Positions 62,734-64,000 of a stretch of 64,000 nucleotides of DNA are shown here, one piece after another; position 1 is the stretch's first letter; every line of letters starts with the position of its first letter. The translations under genes were made by a program, and so were the position numbers. Origin of the DNA: Microbacterium limosum (GTDB lineage: Bacteria; Actinomycetota; Actinomycetes; Actinomycetales; Microbacteriaceae); assembly GCF_036324365.1 (NCBI RefSeq), contig NZ_CP137080.1, positions 2,046,001 through 2,110,000 of the forward strand. Direction: 5' to 3'. The notes under the pieces are model-generated. The model saw nothing but the letters and a program-made list of their open reading frames with translations, ran no database searches and had not been told where the DNA came from.

Positions 62734-64000
62734 ATGGCGGAGGGCACACGGGATCTCGCGGTACGGCTGGCCGCCCTCTCCGACGCGGAGCTGGCGGACT
62801 TCCTGCGCGAGCGCCGCGCCCCCGCACTGCCGGCCTGGCGTGACTTCTTCGACGCCGCCGAAGCCCTCACCGATCCCGCGTCGCTGCGTCGCGCCCTCGC
62901 CACGCTGCCCGCCGCCGACCTCGCCGAGCTGACGGACGCCGCCCGGGAGGGCCGCGAGAGCGGCAGCGCCCACACGCGACGCCTCATGCTGACGGATGCC
63001 GAGGGCGTCCCCCTCCCGCAGGTCGCGGCCCTGCTGGCCGAGTTCGGCGGCTCCCCCATCGACGTGGGTCGCCCCGCGCCCGATGCCGACGCCACCGCCG
63101 AGGGGCACGCCGCCGAGCGCGCCTTCACGAGCGTCGCCGCACTCGGCGACATCCTCATCCAGGCGATCCGCACGCCGCTCTCGCGTGTGGGCTCCGGGGC
63201 CCTGGGCGCCGCCGACCGCCGCCGCCTCGCCGAGGACCTCCCCCATCCCGACGACGTCGACCCCCTCATTTCGCTCGCCGAGCGCGCCGGCCTGCTCGCC
63301 GCCGACACCCGCTCGTTCATGCCCACCGCCGCCGCGGACGACTGGCTCGCGGCATCCACCCCCGACCGGTGGACGTCCGCCGCCCGCGCCTGGTGGATCG
63401 CCGTGCCGGCGCCCCTCACGGCGTCCGCCCGCCTCACCGACCCTGCCGGGTGGCCTGCGGCGTTCCCGGCCGACCCCGCCTGGCCCGACCGGGGCGCCGC
63501 GTTCCGCCGCGAGGCCGAGGCGTGGGGCATCGTGACTCCCACGGGCGCCGCCCCCTCGTGGACGCGCCTCATCGGCGCCGACCCCGCCGCCGCGGCGCGG
63601 GAGCTCGCAACACTCATGCCGCGCGAGGTCGACCGCATCTACCTGCAGAACGACCTCACCGCGATCTCGCCCGGTCCTCTCGCCCCGGGGCTCGACGTGA
63701 GACTGCGCCGCATCGCCGTGCGCGAATCGCACGCCCAGGCATCCTCCTACCGCTTCACGGCCGAGACCGTCGCAGGGGCGCTCACGGAGGGCGAGAACGC
63801 CGAGACGATCCTCGCCTTCCTCGCCGAGCTCTCGCTCACGGGTGTGCCCCAGCCGCTCGACTACCTCGTGCGCACGACGGCGGAGCGCCACGGCACCGTG
63901 CGGGTCGGCGACGACCCCGATGCCCCGGCCGATGCGACGCGCACGCGCGTGTGGAGCTCGTCGCCCGAGGCGCTCGAGCCGATCGCCGTCGATCAGTCGC
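62734..64000 (+). CDS. Helicase-associated protein (Helicase_C_3/XPB-like), N-terminal part
   Basis: About 422 residues to the window edge, from ATG at 62734. The sequence is helical and Ala/Leu/Arg-rich, with repeated winged-helix-like units (ALATLPAADLAELTD; LLAEFGGSPIDVG; DWLAASTPDRW). It matches the N-terminal region of Microbacteriaceae proteins carrying a 'helicase-associated' domain next to XPB-type helicase genes. The catalytic part, if any, lies beyond the window. Confidence 0.72.
   Translation, partial: MAEGTRDLAVRLAALSDAELADFLRERRAPALPAWRDFFDAAEALTDPASLRRALATLPAADLAELTDAAREGRESGSAHTRRLMLTDAEGVPLPQVAALLAEFGGSPIDVGRPAPDADATAEGHAAERAFTSVAALGDILIQAIRTPLSRVGSGALGAADRRRLAEDLPHPDDVDPLISLAERAGLLAADTRSFMPTAAADDWLAASTPDRWTSAARAWWIAVPAPLTASARLTDPAGWPAAFPADPAWPDRGAAFRREAEAWGIVTPTGAAPSWTRLIGADPAAAARELATLMPREVDRIYLQNDLTAISPGPLAPGLDVRLRRIAVRESHAQASSYRFTAETVAGALTEGENAETILAFLAELSLTGVPQPLDYLVRTTAERHGTVRVGDDPDAPADATRTRVWSSSPEALEPIAVDQS

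Overview
The window looks like chromosome from a high-GC Gram-positive actinobacterium, most likely Microbacteriaceae and close to Microbacterium. This rests on very high GC, GTG/TTG starts, stop-start overlapping genes, and an actinobacterial gene set (Lsr2, a DtxR/IdeR regulator, DUF3027, DUF222-HNH, CsbD, class Ib nrdHIEF, and a helicase-like protein with an MTES_1575-type C-terminus). No rRNA or species-level marker is present, so the genus is inference.

Layout. 1-6974: a partial SDR gene, a Clp ATPase gene behind a heat-shock-type operator, two membrane-protein genes (one frameshifted), and a tightly overlapping trio EI24 / membrane protein / rRNA-methyltransferase-like. 6975-20200: an accessory block. 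An IS1634-type element is flanked by a ~91-bp duplication of the end of the methyltransferase gene. A copper cluster follows (multicopper oxidase + SHOCT protein, with a CsoR-like operator in front of a truncated divergent gene). Then come two identical IS110 elements in inverted orientation around a decayed IS3, a second decayed IS3, the N-terminal half of a phage-type integrase, and an IS21 with a nonsense mutation in istB. 25-bp near-identical direct repeats at 8883 and 20129 may be the ends of the original island.

20200-33060: nrdHIEF with its control region, an MFS exporter, a divergent SDR/TetR pair around a perfect palindrome, an alpha/beta hydrolase and acyl-CoA dehydrogenase, a CsoR-family sensor, DUF445, a cyclotransferase, SixA and YbaK. 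33064-34456: an IS481 inserted into the 3' end of tRNA-Ala(CGC), whose 14-bp target duplication restores the tRNA. 34641-48116: CsbD, galU, 5-formyl-THF cyclo-ligase, mscL, a large helicase-like protein with degenerate ATPase motifs, an Ogt homologue without its catalytic cysteine coupled to a Tag glycosylase, an acetate-type symporter with DUF485 partner and a divergent LuxR-type regulator, Lsr2, and a HesB-like protein. 48244-56060: a Ser/Thr kinase, an amino-acid permease, a DUF222-HNH protein, a RibD-like reductase, a decayed hydrolase, an S4 protein and a secreted nuclease. 56262-64000: an IS481 relic, tRNA-Arg(CCT), an HNH nuclease behind a short peptide ORF with an overlapping terminator, an M23 peptidase with a structured leader, a DtxR regulator, serC, DUF3027, a cold-shock protein, and the start of a helicase-associated protein.

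Functionally most of the window is housekeeping: deoxynucleotide synthesis, proteostasis, DNA repair, acetate uptake, envelope and metal regulation. The accessory biology is copper handling and transposition. I found no CRISPR array, toxin-antitoxin pair or classical defence operon. The observations I rate highest are the cysteine-less Ogt next to Tag, the motif-degenerate helicase/nuclease-like protein, the IS110 palindrome with candidate bridge RNAs, the long duplication around the IS1634 element, and the peptide/terminator leader before the HNH gene.
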